Shown here: in pieces, positions 45,428-56,505 of the stretch
Layout of the letters: each line of letters begins with the position of its first letter
Position numbering within the stretch: position 1 is the first letter of the stretch
DNA from: Schistocephalus solidus
Taxonomy: Eukaryota > Platyhelminthes > Cestoda > Diphyllobothriidea > Diphyllobothriidae
Assembly: GCA_017591395.1 (NCBI GenBank)
Contig: WEDG01005510.1
Coordinates: 94,396 to 158,395, forward strand
DNA length: 64,000 bases
Reading direction: 5' to 3'
Position numbers and translations under genes: made by a program
Notes under the pieces: generated by a model
What the model saw: only the letters and a program-made list of their open reading frames with translations
What the model was told of the DNA's origin: nothing
The model's database searches: none

Positions 45428-47250
45428 TCAGAGCCCTTTCGGCCCGAATTTTATGTTGAAGAACGGAGTTGAAAAATGCCCTATCTTATTCAAAAATAGA
45501 TGTGTGTTATTATTTAACATACATTGTACGATTTTTATTTTAAATTCTCGTATGGTTCGACTATTTCTAATAGAATTTGGCAGTGCATTCCATATTGTCG
45601 CGTATCTTATGGAATAGAAGTTGGATCGTTGGGCCTTTTTGAATTTCGGAATTTTTATAATATTTTCTGAATTTCTAGTGTCTCGGGGGCCTTTTTGTTT
45701 TCTTAGTATATTCATTCTGAGAATATCTTGGTCGTGTGTGATTTTGAATAGAAAAGTGAGACCATTTTTGAGCCTTCTGATCCAGATGGGTTGAAGACCA
45801 TATCTATCGTATAGTTCCATGTATGAGCCTTGAAAGGCATCACATTTGGATAAGGATCTGGTAAAGCATCTTTGAATGGCTTCTAGTTTCTTTCGGCCAT
45901 CTGATGGCACAATGCCAAAAAAAATTGGGCAGTAATCCAAAAGAGGTAAAGCGTACATTTTATATAGTCTTGTCTTTAGGGCAGGTGAGGAGAAATTTTT
46001 AAAAATGAATCCGCATAGTCTATTGGCTTTTGGTTATATTTGTTTAATGTGGGGAGATAAACCAAGAGTATTTGTATAGCTAAGACCTAAGTCTTTTATT
46101 GGTGTTGTCTCGGTTATTTCCTGATTATTGAAAAATATGGGAGGAAGTTTTTGTGAACCAAAGATCAGGTGATGACACTTACTTGAAGAGAATGGCATTT
46201 GCCATAGAGTACTCCATTGGCTTAGTTTTTTAACATCATTTACAATCGTTCTATGCATATAAAAATGTTTTTGCTGACGTTGATATAGAGGATAAGTCGT
46301 GAATCTATATAAGAAATAGGAGGGGACCTAGGATAGTCCCTTGAAGTACTCCACTACTAATATGAGATGGTTCTGAGACTACGTTTCGAATTTGAACAAC
46401 CTGATATCGGTTTTGAAGGTAAGAATTTAGAAAGTCAAGAAGGGGAGACCCAATCCTATGACTTTTTATCTTCACTAGAAGCCTTTGATGGGTACTGTAT
46501 CGAACGCTTTTTTTAGGTCAAAGTATATCGTAGCAACCTTGTTTCCGTCATCTCTGTTACTTGAAACGAATTCAAGGAAGGTGAGATGGCAGGATTGACA
46601 TGACTTTTTTTGGTAAGAAAGCCTGTTGAGAGGAAGGTATAAGGTTAGCGTTTGTTAGATAGTTTAGCATTTGTTTGGAAATTATTTTTTCTAGGATTTT
46701 TGCTATAACCGCTGTTCGGTGAACACCACGATAGCTTTGTGTATCAGATCGGTTCCCGTTTTTAAAAATTGGTGTTATGCTTGAGTATTTCCAGATTTCT
46801 GGATACATACTATTCGATTGGAGTAAGGAGAATAGACTAGAAAGCAGTATTCGAGCATATATCATATGCTTCCGTATGCAAGGTGGGATTTTATCCGTTC
46901 CAAAAGAGGTGGAATTAGAATGTTGTCTGATAGCTTTTTTGACGGTTTATTCGCTAAAACAGATCTCATTGAAGGTAAATGTTGTCATTTCTGTTGGGTG
47001 GGCTATCGGCTCCTCCTCAACTGAATAGTTGGCTGAGAAGTACTTATTGAATAAATTTGCTATTTGGTTATCGTCCGTTATTACTTGTCCTGCGTCATCA
47101 ATCATGAGTTGGGGACCTGGTTTTCGATTAGTGTTCATTTGCTTCCGAAAGATCTGGGCTGTTTTTTCGGAGGACTCTATTGCCCGGCGTTCCGCTGCTA
47201 TGTTTTTATTTGCTTCCATTTTTCAAATAGATCATGAATTTCCCTAATTC
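45428..47250 (-). pseudogene. C2 LINE ORF2, RT domain lacking the YADD box
   Basis: Begins with MEANKNIAAERRAIESSEK and MIDDAGQVITDDNQIANLFN, then SLLQSNSMYPEIWKYSSITP. The GVLQGTILGPLLFL block is followed by an in-frame stop. Next comes SAKTFLYA directly joined, out of frame, to HRTIVNDVKKLSQWSTLWQM (about 46195-46275). YADD and some 14 codons are missing, exactly as in C-old. The C-terminal part is open over 176 codons (LPLLDYCPIFFGI, KKLEAIQRCFTRSLSK, YATIWNALPNSIRNSRTI, ending at 45428). It cannot encode active RT. Confidence 0.75.
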
Positions 47251-47473
47251 GTGTGAGTGTGGATAAATAACTAACTGAGGGATCGTGAAGTTGTTTTTTT
47301 TAAATTTTTTAGTCTCTTAGAAAGGAAGTTAGGAATTTGTGACTTATATGGGGATTTCTCATCTATTAAGGTATCTCGAATTATAAAAAGAGTAGAGTAT
47401 AAAAGGTTAACAGCTTCCGTCGCGGATGTCGTTAGAAGATATGAACTCCAGTCTAGTGACCTTACATATTTGT

Positions 47474-48190
47474 TCATATAGTCAATGTCGAGTTTTTTGG
47501 ATTTATGTTAATGTAACTAGAATCTGATGTTACATTTATGTTTAGAGGGAGCATTGTTATTATTGCCTTATGATCACTTTCAAAGGTTATGCTGTCGTAA
47601 TGCGTATGTAGGGGCCAGATATCATTTGTGAGAATAATATCTAGTATGTTGTTTCCTCGGGTCGGTTTATTGATTATTTGTGTCCAGTTATGGGAGAAAA
47701 TTGATGAAAGCAGTTCATCGTGTCTGGTGGGGGCTGATAGTTTAGCCCAGTTTATTTCAGGACGGTTTAGATCGCCTGCAATTATCTTACATTCAAATTG
47801 AATATTTGATATGGTATCTTTTAGATTGGTAAGGCCAGTGTCATCATTACTACATTCTGGAGGAGTGTACAGATATCCGATAAGTATATTTTTGTGCGAT
47901 AGGGATTTTACTGTGGCAAAGCATGCTTCGCCAGGGAAAGTTTCGTGTGAAACATCGAAACCACTTTGTTCAATGGTAGTTTTGATGTATATCATACAGC
48001 CACCGCCTCGTTTATTAATGCGGTCTTGTCGATAGAAATTGTAGTTTGGGACAAATAGCGAAGCATTCGATGTTAATTCATTAACCCATGTTTCCGTTTA
48101 ACAAACTATATCGGGATTACAGGCTTCAACGAATGTCCTAAGTTGTGGTATTTTATGTACTATCGATCTCGCATCAATAAGGGCGATACT
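47474..48190 (-). pseudogene. C2 LINE ORF2, endonuclease domain
   Basis: Endonuclease/exonuclease/phosphatase fold. It reads IDARSIVHKIPQLRTF (the usual catalytic Asn of NARS is Asp), then a stop just before TETWVNELT, then KRGGGCMIYIKTTI, GYLYTPPEC, AGDLNRPEINWAKL, NKPTRGNNILDIILTN and ESDHKAII. All metal- and phosphate-binding blocks except the first are recognisable. The stop at about 48100 and the Asn change make it non-functional. Confidence 0.7.
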
Positions 48191-48722
48191 TAGGATGTCG
48201 GATAGGGAAGAACCCAGCTGTTGTGAAAAAACTGATTTCTTAAACTGTTTTGATTTTGCGATGGGCTAATAGAAGGGAAGTGTGTAACTGTTGGAAGGTA
48301 TGGTGATGTGTATGGTGATAGATGAGTGAATGGGTAAGAGTGTATGTGTTGAGAGGGTGGTGGGATTTGAGTGCATTGGTTAAAGTGTATGGGTTGTGTG
48401 TAGGTGTTAGAGTGCATGGGTTGAGTGTAGAGGTTATGCCCCATATAGGGGAAAGGATTTACTGGGCGGTTATTGTAGATACCTGGGGTTATTGTCGGGA
48501 AGGTTTGCCGGCCTAGGTAACTGCTTTGGTTGCCATAAGTTGTTACTATGTTTGAACGGTTAGCATGTGTTGGTTTACTCCTATGCCATGCATTTGGATT
48601 TGAGGGAGTTGAGGTTTTTATTATAAGAGCTTATTCGTGTCTTATGAGAGTTTGGAGAAATTGGAGCACTTATATTACTTAAGTTAACATTTTTGGCCTT
48701 TTGGTAGTAACGGTGTGCTCAA

Positions 48723-49685
48723 TTAAGCTTTTTGCATAGGAATACTAACTGGGAGACAAATTGGGTTATCTTTTGAACTTGAAGGAATTGATACGCACGT
48801 TATAGGATTTGTATTATTTGCTGGGTCGACATTTTCTGTTACTGGTTGTTCAGTTGGCGGATTCGTTGTAACATTTATATTACTATCTAATATTGCGACA
48901 TGACTGGATCCAGAATTTGTGTCATCAAGCTGTTCCAGGGAGGTTTTAGCATTTTGAGTTGCTCGTTTGGTTTGATTCTGACCTCCTCTCCTAACTGCTG
49001 AAGCAGATATTCGATTGGTTTTATGAGTGTCAGAATAAAAATAAGATAAACTTGCCAAAGGTTTGGCTAAGGAAACACTATGTTTATCATTTTGATTAAA
49101 CTGGCTTGTACGCTTTGCATTATAGTTGGCAGCGTTGGAAGTGCCTGATTGAGGTTCAACTGAGGAGAAAGTATGATAAACATCTGTTTTGAGCTGCGTG
49201 GCTTTGGTCTGAAGTTCACGTCTTTGCATAGGTGTGAGGTCTGGACCTATGAATGCTTTTCGGGTGAGCAGAGTTCGGTTCACTTCAGGGTTTTGTAGAA
49301 CTAGATCGGCTTCGGTTTGTGAATAGAAGGTCACTAACACTGGCTTATTTTTGCTTCTTGAATTAAGCCTTTTGGTGGAAGCTATGCTGATGTTTAGACC
49401 ACACGAGTGTATGAGTTGTTGGATTGATGATGTGGGGTTAACCGTGTGGGGGATATTTCTGATAATGACATTAAACTTGCGTTTGGACCTATCAGCGACC
49501 TCTGAAGAAACAACGTGTATAATCGGTTCTATTTGTGGTACGCTTATTAAGCTGGTTGCAAAAGATTTTGGGTCTAATAGTGAGTTGAGCAACGTAAAAA
49601 GATGTTCATATTTGTCGATAAAGTTTTGCAGACGTAGGATTGCTGAGAGATCTAGTTTATCGATAGTTACTTTTGCGTCCGTCAT
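48723..49685 (-). CDS. C2 LINE ORF1, open 320-codon RRM-like protein
   Basis: Uninterrupted frame from MTDAKVTIDKLDLSAI to SIPMQKA. The N-terminal half has a helical region (LQNFIDKYEHLFTLLNSLLD). An RRM-like block follows (KRKFNVIIRNIPHTVNPTSS, then ASTKRLNSRSKNKPVLVTFY and ADLVLQNPEVN). A Ser/Asn-rich tail lies downstream. LINE ORF1 proteins bind element RNA in the RNP. The same architecture, strongly diverged, is seen at 55634-56505. It is open although ORF2 is dead, either from youth or by chance. Confidence 0.6.
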   Translation of the reverse strand: MTDAKVTIDKLDLSAILRLQNFIDKYEHLFTLLNSLLDPKSFATSLISVPQIEPIIHVVSSEVADRSKRKFNVIIRNIPHTVNPTSSIQQLIHSCGLNISIASTKRLNSRSKNKPVLVTFYSQTEADLVLQNPEVNRTLLTRKAFIGPDLTPMQRRELQTKATQLKTDVYHTFSSVEPQSGTSNAANYNAKRTSQFNQNDKHSVSLAKPLASLSYFYSDTHKTNRISASAVRRGGQNQTKRATQNAKTSLEQLDDTNSGSSHVAILDSNINVTTNPPTEQPVTENVDPANNTNPITCVSIPSSSKDNPICLPVSIPMQKA

Positions 49686-49875
49686 ATTTCTGGTATACGT
49701 GAGGATTTAGACGGTTTGATGCCACAAATTGGGAGCTACGGTACAGAAGTACACTTCTTATAAATAAAGATTATAATTGAGTGGAAAAATATCTCAATAT
49801 CTTCAAATAATAAGCAATTTAAACTTATCTTGGAGTTGAGGATTTTAAGCGGTTGTGCACAATTGGGCTCACAGC

Positions 49876-50376
49876 CTTGTCCTGCGTCATCAATCATGAG
49901 TTGGGAACCTGGTTTTCGATTAGTGTTCATTTGTTTCCGAAAGATCTGGGCTGCTTTTTCGGAGGACTCTATGGCCCGGCGTTCCGCTGCTATGTTTTTG
50001 TTTGCTTCCATTTTTTCACCTAGATCATGAATTTCTCTTATTCGTCTGAGTGTGGATAAATAACTAACTGAGGGATCATTAAGTTTTTTTAATTTGTTTT
50101 TAGTCTCTTGGAAAGGAAGTTAAGAATTTGTGACGGTAATCTCTCGTCTTTTAAGGTATCTCGAATTATAAAAAGGGTAGAGTATAAAAGGTTTACAGCT
50201 TCCGTCGCGGATGTCGTTAGAAGTTATGAACTCCAGTCTAGTGACCTTACAAAGCTGTGTATATAGTCAATGTCAAGTTTTTTTGGATTTATGTAAATGT
50301 AATTAGAATCTGATGTTTCTTATATGTTTAGAGGGAGCATTGTTATTATTGCCTTATGATCACTTTCAAAGGTTAT
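49876..50376 (-). pseudogene. C-old LINE, segment 2 (end of endonuclease and linker)
   Basis: Matches 47090-47590 of C2. The linker MEANKNIAAERRAIESSEK, MNTNRKPGSQLMIDDAGQ is present and stops at the C2 5' junction. The other edge, at GGTTAT (50371-50376), is the B insertion point. The matching C-old sequence resumes beyond B at 55143. Confidence 0.75.
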
Positions 50377-50440
50377 TTATTTATTTATCAATTGCCAGTT
50401 TACAGGCAAGGTCAAAAGGGATATATACAGTAGGGGGTCA

Positions 50441-50504
50441 AGCTGACAGTGAAAAAAACTCCTGATCGTTCTTTAAAGTATTTTCAGGAGAAAAAACTGC
50501 AGCT
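50441..50504 (-). promoter_or_regulatory. ENE-like U-tract stem-loop, family B
   Basis: Minus strand: AGCUGCAG, six U, CUCCUGA, a loop of about 20 nt, UCAGGAG, seven U, CACUGUCAGCU. Both outer (AGCUG/CAGCU) and inner (7 bp) stems pair. The plus-oriented family B copy has a worn version at 61677-61742. Confidence 0.55.
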
Positions 50505-50799
50505 TTTTGAACAGATTAAAGTTTAGGAAAGGGAATTGTTCACACAGGTGCACGGTGTAGTACTTCTCCTTTCGGTGTTGTGGATCTGGTCTTCTGTACT
50601 AGCAGCAAGTATGCCGGCGAGCGGCTGCTAGCTGTAGACTGAGGAATAACCCGATTACGGACTGCAGAGCCAGCAATATTGCCTTCACCATGAAGTCCGG
50701 CATAGGATTCAGAGTCCGTGGACGCCATCAGAACGGAAGAGAGCTTCCAGAGAATCAGCACCCAAAATTCGTGGAAGGTGTCCTGAATGTAGAAAACTA

Positions 50800-52680
50800 G
50801 TGACAGCTCTCGTAAACAAAGGATAGTTTTGCTAAATTTTAATACTTCTGGGTAGTTTATTCCAGATTGCTATAGCGTTTACCGAAAAAAACTGACGGTA
50901 TTTAACGGTGTGTGCCAAAGGAAGAAATAAGAATACATCTCTATGATTGGTGCGTCGACAGTGGTCGAGCTGCCTCAGGGATGTAAGGGGGTTAAAGGTA
51001 AAACCGTTTAAAAGCTTGAACAGTAAAAATAGTCCCTTCTGTTATCTACGAAACCACAACGGGTCGAGGCTTGTAAGCTCACAGCGTTGTTGGTAGGACA
51101 GGTTTCTGTGCTCTGAAGTAATAACTCTTTTAGTAAAGAAGTGCTGGACTGATTCTATCTTCCTCCGTTCACTCGCGTGCCGAAGGCTAAATAGAAACGA
51201 GCAGTATTCCAGACTAGGTCTGACATACATTTTATAAAGGCTGGTCTAATTTTGAGGGTTTGAAAATTTCTGAGAATAAACCCAGTGGTTTAGCGTGCTT
51301 TAGAGACAATCAGGGCGCAGTGCTCTGACAGATTAAGACTACTTGAATATGATATGCCCAGATACGTTATAAACCCGGGCACATTTAAGTCATGAACGTC
51401 TATGCTTAGATGAGGCTGATGGTTGTCACAACTAACCATAACGGAGCATTTGTACCAAGAGAGCGAAAGGCGCCATGTGCGACACCACTGAGCGAAGGCT
51501 TGAAGATCCTTTTTTAAGAGCTCAAGCACAATGTGGCAATAGACCGGTTTATAACGATAGGCAACTTTTAAATCATCAGCGTACATAAAGGGCCTACCAT
51601 ACTGAAAACAATCAGGAACATCGTTCACAAAAAGGCAAAATAGAAGCGGGCCGAGTACACTACCCTGAATAACTCCACTCCTCACGTGCGTGGGGTTGGA
51701 GATAACATCGGAAATTTTTACCCGTTGTGCGCGATCATTCAAATAGGAGGATATTAAGTTCAGAAGCTTGTTACCTATGCCGAAGGAGGTAAGTTTCAGT
51801 AGGAGGAGATCGCGGTCAACACGATCAAAAGCCTTCATGAAGTCGAAATAAACGGTGTAAATTGCAAAACCACTATCTCTAGATTGTAGCACATGATCAA
51901 ATTAAGAGAGCTGGCAGGTGTCACAAGATCTTTTTTCGAGAAACCCATGCTGAGCCGCATTAAGAAGGTTATTCTCTGTTAGGTGACGCATCAACTTGTC
52001 TTTAATCAAGGTCTCTAATATCTTCGAGGCTGCTGGCAGTGTATTTATTGGCCTAAAGTCGTAAAATGACGTAGTTCGGCCGTGTTTGGGTAGAGGCAAA
52101 ATGTGCGATTCCTTCAATAAAATAGGCAAGGTTTCACTTTCAAGAGCACGATTTAATATCTTATACAGAAGTGACGGAAATATATCATTTGCATCCGCCT
52201 TTAGAACGCTGACCGGGACGCCATCTGGTCCAGGACTGTAAGATTGGCGAGAACGCCTAATGGCTACGGTTACGTCCCAGAGGGTAAAAGTTATGTTTCG
52301 AGGACGTAACCGGTCCAAACCCGGACGTTTAGAAAGGGGGCGACCGAATGTTCACTGAAATTTCTAGACAAGAAAGCATTGAAGTTATCAGCCGTCAACT
52401 TAGCGTCAGCTATATGGTTTCCAATAGCGTCTCGAAGTACAGGGTACTGAGTTTTTCTCTGCGCTTTTACTGTCCGCAAAAACAGTTTTGCAACATTGTA
52501 CGAAGGGTTTTCGGCAAATTTAACCTCTTCAGCTAGTCGCTTTTCGTCGGAGAGCCTCTTAGCCTGTTCAAAGATTTGCTGGATCGATGGCAGGACGGAA
52601 GTGTCATTTAGTCGATGAAAATGACGTGAGAGTCTACGCAATCTACGGCGGAAAGATAAAGGGAGGTAGACTTCATCCTT
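50800..52680 (-). pseudogene. Family B LINE ORF2, reverse transcriptase
   Basis: RT blocks in order on the minus strand: RRLSRHFHRLNDTSVLPSI, SYSPGPDGVPVSVLKADAND, KESHILPLPKHGRTTSFYDF, AAQHGFLEKRSCDTCQLS, then after a stop DFMKAFDRVDRDLLLLKLTS, GVIQGSVLGPLLFCLFVNDV, RPFMYADDLKVAYRY (YADD intact), LGISYSSSLNLSEHCALIVS, and in another frame YVRPSLEYCSFLFSLRHASE and NLSYQQRCELTSLDPLWFRR. Frame breaks at about 52300, 51900, 51290 and 51040 inactivate it. Confidence 0.75.
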
Positions 52681-52854
52681 GACATTAATTATTTCTTACG
52701 AGGAACAAAACGAGAAATGAGTGGACCTAGAACTTGGTAGAATGTATCAGTACAAACATTCACATCCAAACATAGAAAGAAGTTAGTCCAATCGTGGGAA
52801 TTAAGATGTGTTAGTAATTCCCCCATATTTGCTGATCGGAAATCGTGGAAAAAG

Positions 52855-53560
52855 CTATATTTTTGAAAAAGTTTCATCAGCCTCGATTTCTAATGAAGAA
52901 ACAACTATAGCATGGTCTGAACTCCCAAGTGGGTCTAAAGGTGAAACTGACAATGGCTGACAACCTCTGCAGAAGATAAGATCAAGTATGTTTGATCCTC
53001 GGGTGGGAAAATCAACTACCTGATCCCACATGCCAGTATCTATGGCCTCAAGCAAGTTTTCGAACTTTACAGGACCGGAAGGTGGAAACCAATGAACTTC
53101 AGGGAGATTGAAGTCACCTGCAATCAAGCAGTACTTCATATTTAGGTCAACTGCGGCATGAAATGCCTGTGAGAGACGGAGATCGTAATCCCCGCTTGCG
53201 TTTGGGGGGCGATAGACACAACCGACGAGTAAAGAGTAGTTATCTTTTAGAACTACTCGGAGCCAACAACTCTCTTCTACCGCGGTAAATTGTCGATAAT
53301 ACAACGGCAGAAAGGTAAGTGGCTGCTTAATATAGATGCAGCTTCCTCCGCCACGGCCCTCGTGTCGATCGTTACGAATATAGTCGTACCCTTGAATATT
53401 GAGTTCAGAATTGGATACACAGGGTGTTGCCCAAGTCTCTGTAACTATTACAATGTCGGGGCAGTGGATAAAAACCAGAGTCTGGAGCAACGGCATCTTA
53501 TTAAGCAGAGATCTGGCATTTAATACGAATAATTTAAGCGCGCACGTTTTTCGGTTTCTG
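52855..53560 (-). pseudogene. Family B LINE ORF2, endonuclease domain
   Basis: Open over about 214 codons. It starts near LFVLNARSLLNKMPLL, then HCPDIVIVTETWATP, YDYIRNDRHEGRGGGSCIYI, GCVYRPPNASGDYD, IAGDFNLPEVHWFP, DFPTRGSNILDLIF and GSSDHAIVVS. All catalytic blocks (Asn, Glu, Tyr, Asp-Asn, Asp, His) are present. A frameshift follows at about 52860, before the RT. Confidence 0.75.
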
Positions 53561-53599
53561 AGAAGGGACAGTTAGGCTGTCAGAGTGAATGCCTTCGGC

Positions 53600-54819
53600 C
53601 AAAGAAATGCTCTTTTCACTTGAACAATTTGTCCGTTTCTTATTTGGAGATGTGCCTCGCCATTGGTCCTTCGTGTTTTCAGTTCTATTATTAACTGTCT
53701 CATTTTATAGTCGCTCCTTTAGTCCGTATTCCGGTTGAAAAAAACTTCAGAATGCAGGCCCCGTAGGTTTGCTTTTCGCTGAAGCAGGAGCTGTGCCTGT
53801 GCTTCGTTTTCAAAGATGATTTTAAGAGGTCTTGGTCAAGAATTTGATTCGGGTGCGGACAGAGCTTTCCCTATTCTATATGCCTTGAGAATGTGGATGG
53901 ACTCGCCGTCCGTTAGCATCGTTTTTGTATACAATTGAAGGAGATCCAAGTCATGTTTGACTCGCTCCTTTGAAATACTTGAAGCTGACTCCGGGACCCC
54001 TTTAATGACTACATTATGTTGTCGACTCAAACGAGGGCCCGTTTGTAACTCAGATCTTGCAGCTGAGTGAGTACTGGTAACCAATTCACTTGGCCCGGTA
54101 GGTCCACATGAACTGGGTGTTGGGCAGGCTAGAGCCAAATCTCTGCACGACTTGTTCTTCTTAGAACTTTTCTTCTTTGGCTTAACGAACTCGCCAACCT
54201 CTTCAACATCGCATGTTGGTGCAACGTCTACCAGTGATGTAGCCATGGGCGGTAAAGCCAGATTAGTGCTGGTGCTACCCGAACTAAGTGCTGCTGGAGT
54301 GGCGCAAGGACTAGATGGGGCTCCCTTCGGAAGAAGCGAAGATTCCTCTGGTTTACCGGGTCCAGCTATCGCGATATGTTTAATATGACTTTTATGTAAG
54401 CTTGAAGAAGCTATATATGAATACGAATTTTGTTTTGCGCTAGGTTTATTACGAACAGGACCTTTTTTAGCAGTTGGGCAAGATAACGATTTTTTTAAGT
54501 TATCTATTTCTTGTCTTAGATTGCTTATTTCTTGCTCCATCCCTGAGAATTTCTGCTGGAGGTTGAAACACCCCATACATATTTCGTCTTCGTAAGCTAC
54601 ATTAGTTAAGCTTACTGAACTTTTACCCCGTTTAGCGGGAGGTGAACAAATAGCAGAATAACGATAGTTGCAATTGTTTTCTGCTTGTCCATTAAATTTC
54701 TTAGCAAGATCCCCTGCCAATTTGGCCGAGTGGGTAGAGGTGCCGATAGACGGTCCCAAGAAACTAGGTCGTGGACCAATTGTTTGTGACAATAAACTTA
54801 TGGAACTTGAGTTTTGCAT
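53600..54819 (-). pseudogene. Family B LINE ORF1, CxxC-coiled-coil-RRM protein
   Basis: The frame opens at 54819 (MQNSSSISLLSQTIGP). A CMGC knuckle and coiled coil (QQKFSGMEQEISNLRQEIDN) lie at about residues 81-110. A Ser/Pro-rich linker with a basic patch (KPKKKSSKKNKS) follows, then an RRM-like block (HNVVIKGVPESASSISKERV, AYRIGKAL). One in-frame TGA at about 53836-53838 interrupts the expected RPLKIIFENE strand, which continues in frame to about 53713. A frameshift precedes the last block (RQLIIELKTRRTNGEAHLQI, RNGQIV). Architecture matches family F ORF1. Confidence 0.7.
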
Positions 54820-55142
54820 GTTAGAATTGCCACAAAATTAACAGAGAGTCAGTAAGGATATTCAACAATAGAAATATGAAAATATAAGTACTCAGCCTTT
54901 GGTTTGAGCCCCTTCTGCGATTGAGAGCAGATGCAAGGAGCACGCAGCCGGCGTGAGTTTCAGAAAGCCGCAAAGACCGAGGGTCCAAGTCGCAAGTTAC
55001 AAATTCAGAGGAATATAAAGCAAAATTCTTTAATAATTTTCCAGCACAGTGTCTTCTACACTGAGGTAGAGACTAAAAACTCGTAGGCTCGAGGTACTTG
55101 ACATTCGAAACCAATTCCAAACAACGCGCCACAAGTCCTGTC

Positions 55143-55633
55143 GTGATGCTGTTGTGATGCTTATGTAGGGGCCAGATATCATTTGGGAGAATAATGTCTA
55201 GTATGTTCTTCCCTCGGGTCGGTTTATTGATTATTTGTGTCCAGTTATGGAACACAATGGAGGATAGCAGTTCATCATGTCTGGTGGGAGCTGATAGTTT
55301 AGCCCAGTTTATTTCAGGACGATTTAGATCGCCTGCAATTATTTTATATTCAGTTTGAATATCTGCTATGTTGTCTATTAGATTCGTTAGGCCAGTGTCA
55401 TCATTATAACATTCTGGAGAAGTGTAGAGACATGCGATAAGTATATTTTTGTGGGACAGGGATTTTACTGTGGCAAAGCATGCTTCGCCAGGGAAAGTTT
55501 CGTGTAGAACATCGAAACCACTTTGTTCAATGGTAGTTTTGATGTATATCATTCAGCCACCGCCTCGTTTATTAATGCGGTCTTGTCGATAGAAATTGTA
55601 GTTTGGGGCAAATAGCGAAGCGTTCGATGTTAA
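55143..55633 (-). pseudogene. C-old LINE, segment 1 (5'-truncated endonuclease)
   Basis: It begins abruptly at 55633, at the codons for SLFAPNYNFYRQD. It reads KRGGG then a stop, MIYIKTTIEQSGFDVLHETF, ACLYTSPECYND, AGDLNRPEINWAKL and KPTRGKNILDIILPN, up to the B junction. It is very similar to C2 47590-48080. Beyond 55633 similarity to C2 stops, so C-old was 5'-truncated on insertion. Confidence 0.75.
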
Positions 55634-56505
55634 CGTTAGCGTTCGCAGCTGTTGTAGAGGCTGAGGGGTTAGCAGGTTTCCCATCGGTAATGACATTACT
55701 GATGAAAATGCCTGGATAAGCCTATGATTGAGATTTACTAGGAGTTTTCTTAGGTTTAGTAGATTTGGCAGCTATAGCAGGCATGGTTTGCTTGGGATGA
55801 GAAAGAATAGGCCTTGACACAAAATTTCACTCAAACTTGGAACAAGGTTAATGGGTGAAGATTCAGCTGGAATCGAAATTCCTGTCGATCCGGAGGGCCG
55901 TGGGCTTGCATTAGCTACAGGACAAACCTCTGAGATAACTTTTGATATTGAAGGCTTCTTCTTTGCTTATGAGGGTGAAACCCGACGTTCCATTGGGGTT
56001 TTATCCCTACAGATAAACAACTTGTTTTTTTAAAAGATTGAGTTGAGTGCTCATGCTTAGAGAAAATAATGTCAACTTCAATCACTGAAAAACGTTTGAC
56101 CAGAACTGACAGGTTTTTGCTACGGGAAGACAACCTTTTAGCTTCAGCGACTTCAAATTTAAAGCCGCATGAGTAAAGGAAATTAAATGCAACGTCCAGG
56201 GGGATTTTACTCTTTGGGACGTTTTTTAAAAGAAAATCGAAACTTATCTTATGTCGGTCAATTGACTCGGTACAGACCATGTTTATAAAAGGCTCTAGTT
56301 TCACGCATTGTTGAGAAGTGAGTGAAGACAACTTTCCCTCAAAAATGGTACCAAGGATCGTGAAGAGAGAACCATATTTAGACATAAAGTTATTAAAGTT
56401 TTCCAGGGCATCAAGGTCAAATGTCTTCATGCTAGAGGTGAATTGCTCTAGTGGAAGTTTTACGCCAAGAGGATGTTTGCGTCTAAGCACTGACTGGGGT
56501 TTCAT
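55634..56505 (-). pseudogene. LINE ORF1 of another (D-like) family
   Basis: The likely start is at 56505 (MKPQSVLRRKHPLGVKLPLE). A helical block FDLDALENFNNFMSKYGSLF and an RRM-like block (RHKISFDFLLKNVPKSKIPL, AEAKRLSSRSKNLSVLVKRF) are clearly homologous to C2 ORF1 but far diverged. The frame breaks near 56000 and a basic Ser/Pro tail (AIAAKSTKPKKTPSKSQS) continues to about 55640. Nothing of its ORF2 is attached, because C-old begins at the next base. Confidence 0.6.

Larger units (their letters stand above)
44228..49875 (-). mobile_element. Full-length LINE family C (C2), inserted in C-old
   Basis: A 5,648-bp unit on the minus strand. Its limits are fixed by the interrupted host copy: C-old stops at GTTATTA (44221-44227) and resumes at CTTGTCCTGCG (49876), contiguous in C2 itself near 47087-47100. 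Order on the minus strand: leader (49875-49686), ORF1 (49685-48723), endonuclease (about 48190-47474), RT (47250-45428), 3' UTR of about 1.2 kb, tail with two AACCTATTT units. ORF1 is open but ORF2 is broken. Confidence 0.8.
50377..55142 (-). mobile_element. Full-length LINE family B, inserted in C-old endonuclease
   Basis: About 4.77 kb on the minus strand. Leader 55142-54820, ORF1 54819 to about 53600, endonuclease 53560-52855, RT about 52680-50800, then a 3' UTR ending in a TTGCCAGTTTACAGGC segment (plus-strand view) and an AATAAATAAATAA tail. Limits come from C-old: GGTTAT ends at 50376 and GTGATGCTG resumes at 55143, contiguous in C2 (47585-47595). GTTAT and GTGAT may be a 5-bp target duplication with one mismatch. 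Confidence 0.8.

Noticed and set aside
55634..56505. Treating the ORF1 remnant as the 5' end of C-old
   Set aside because: Similarity to C2 stops abruptly at 55633, and this ORF1 is far more diverged from C2 ORF1 than the adjoining endonuclease is.
40036..56505. A single LINE D host with C-old inside (ORF1 at 55634-56505, RT at 40036-40655)
   Set aside because: The endonuclease and N-terminal RT would be missing from both sides; possible with a deletion but not shown.
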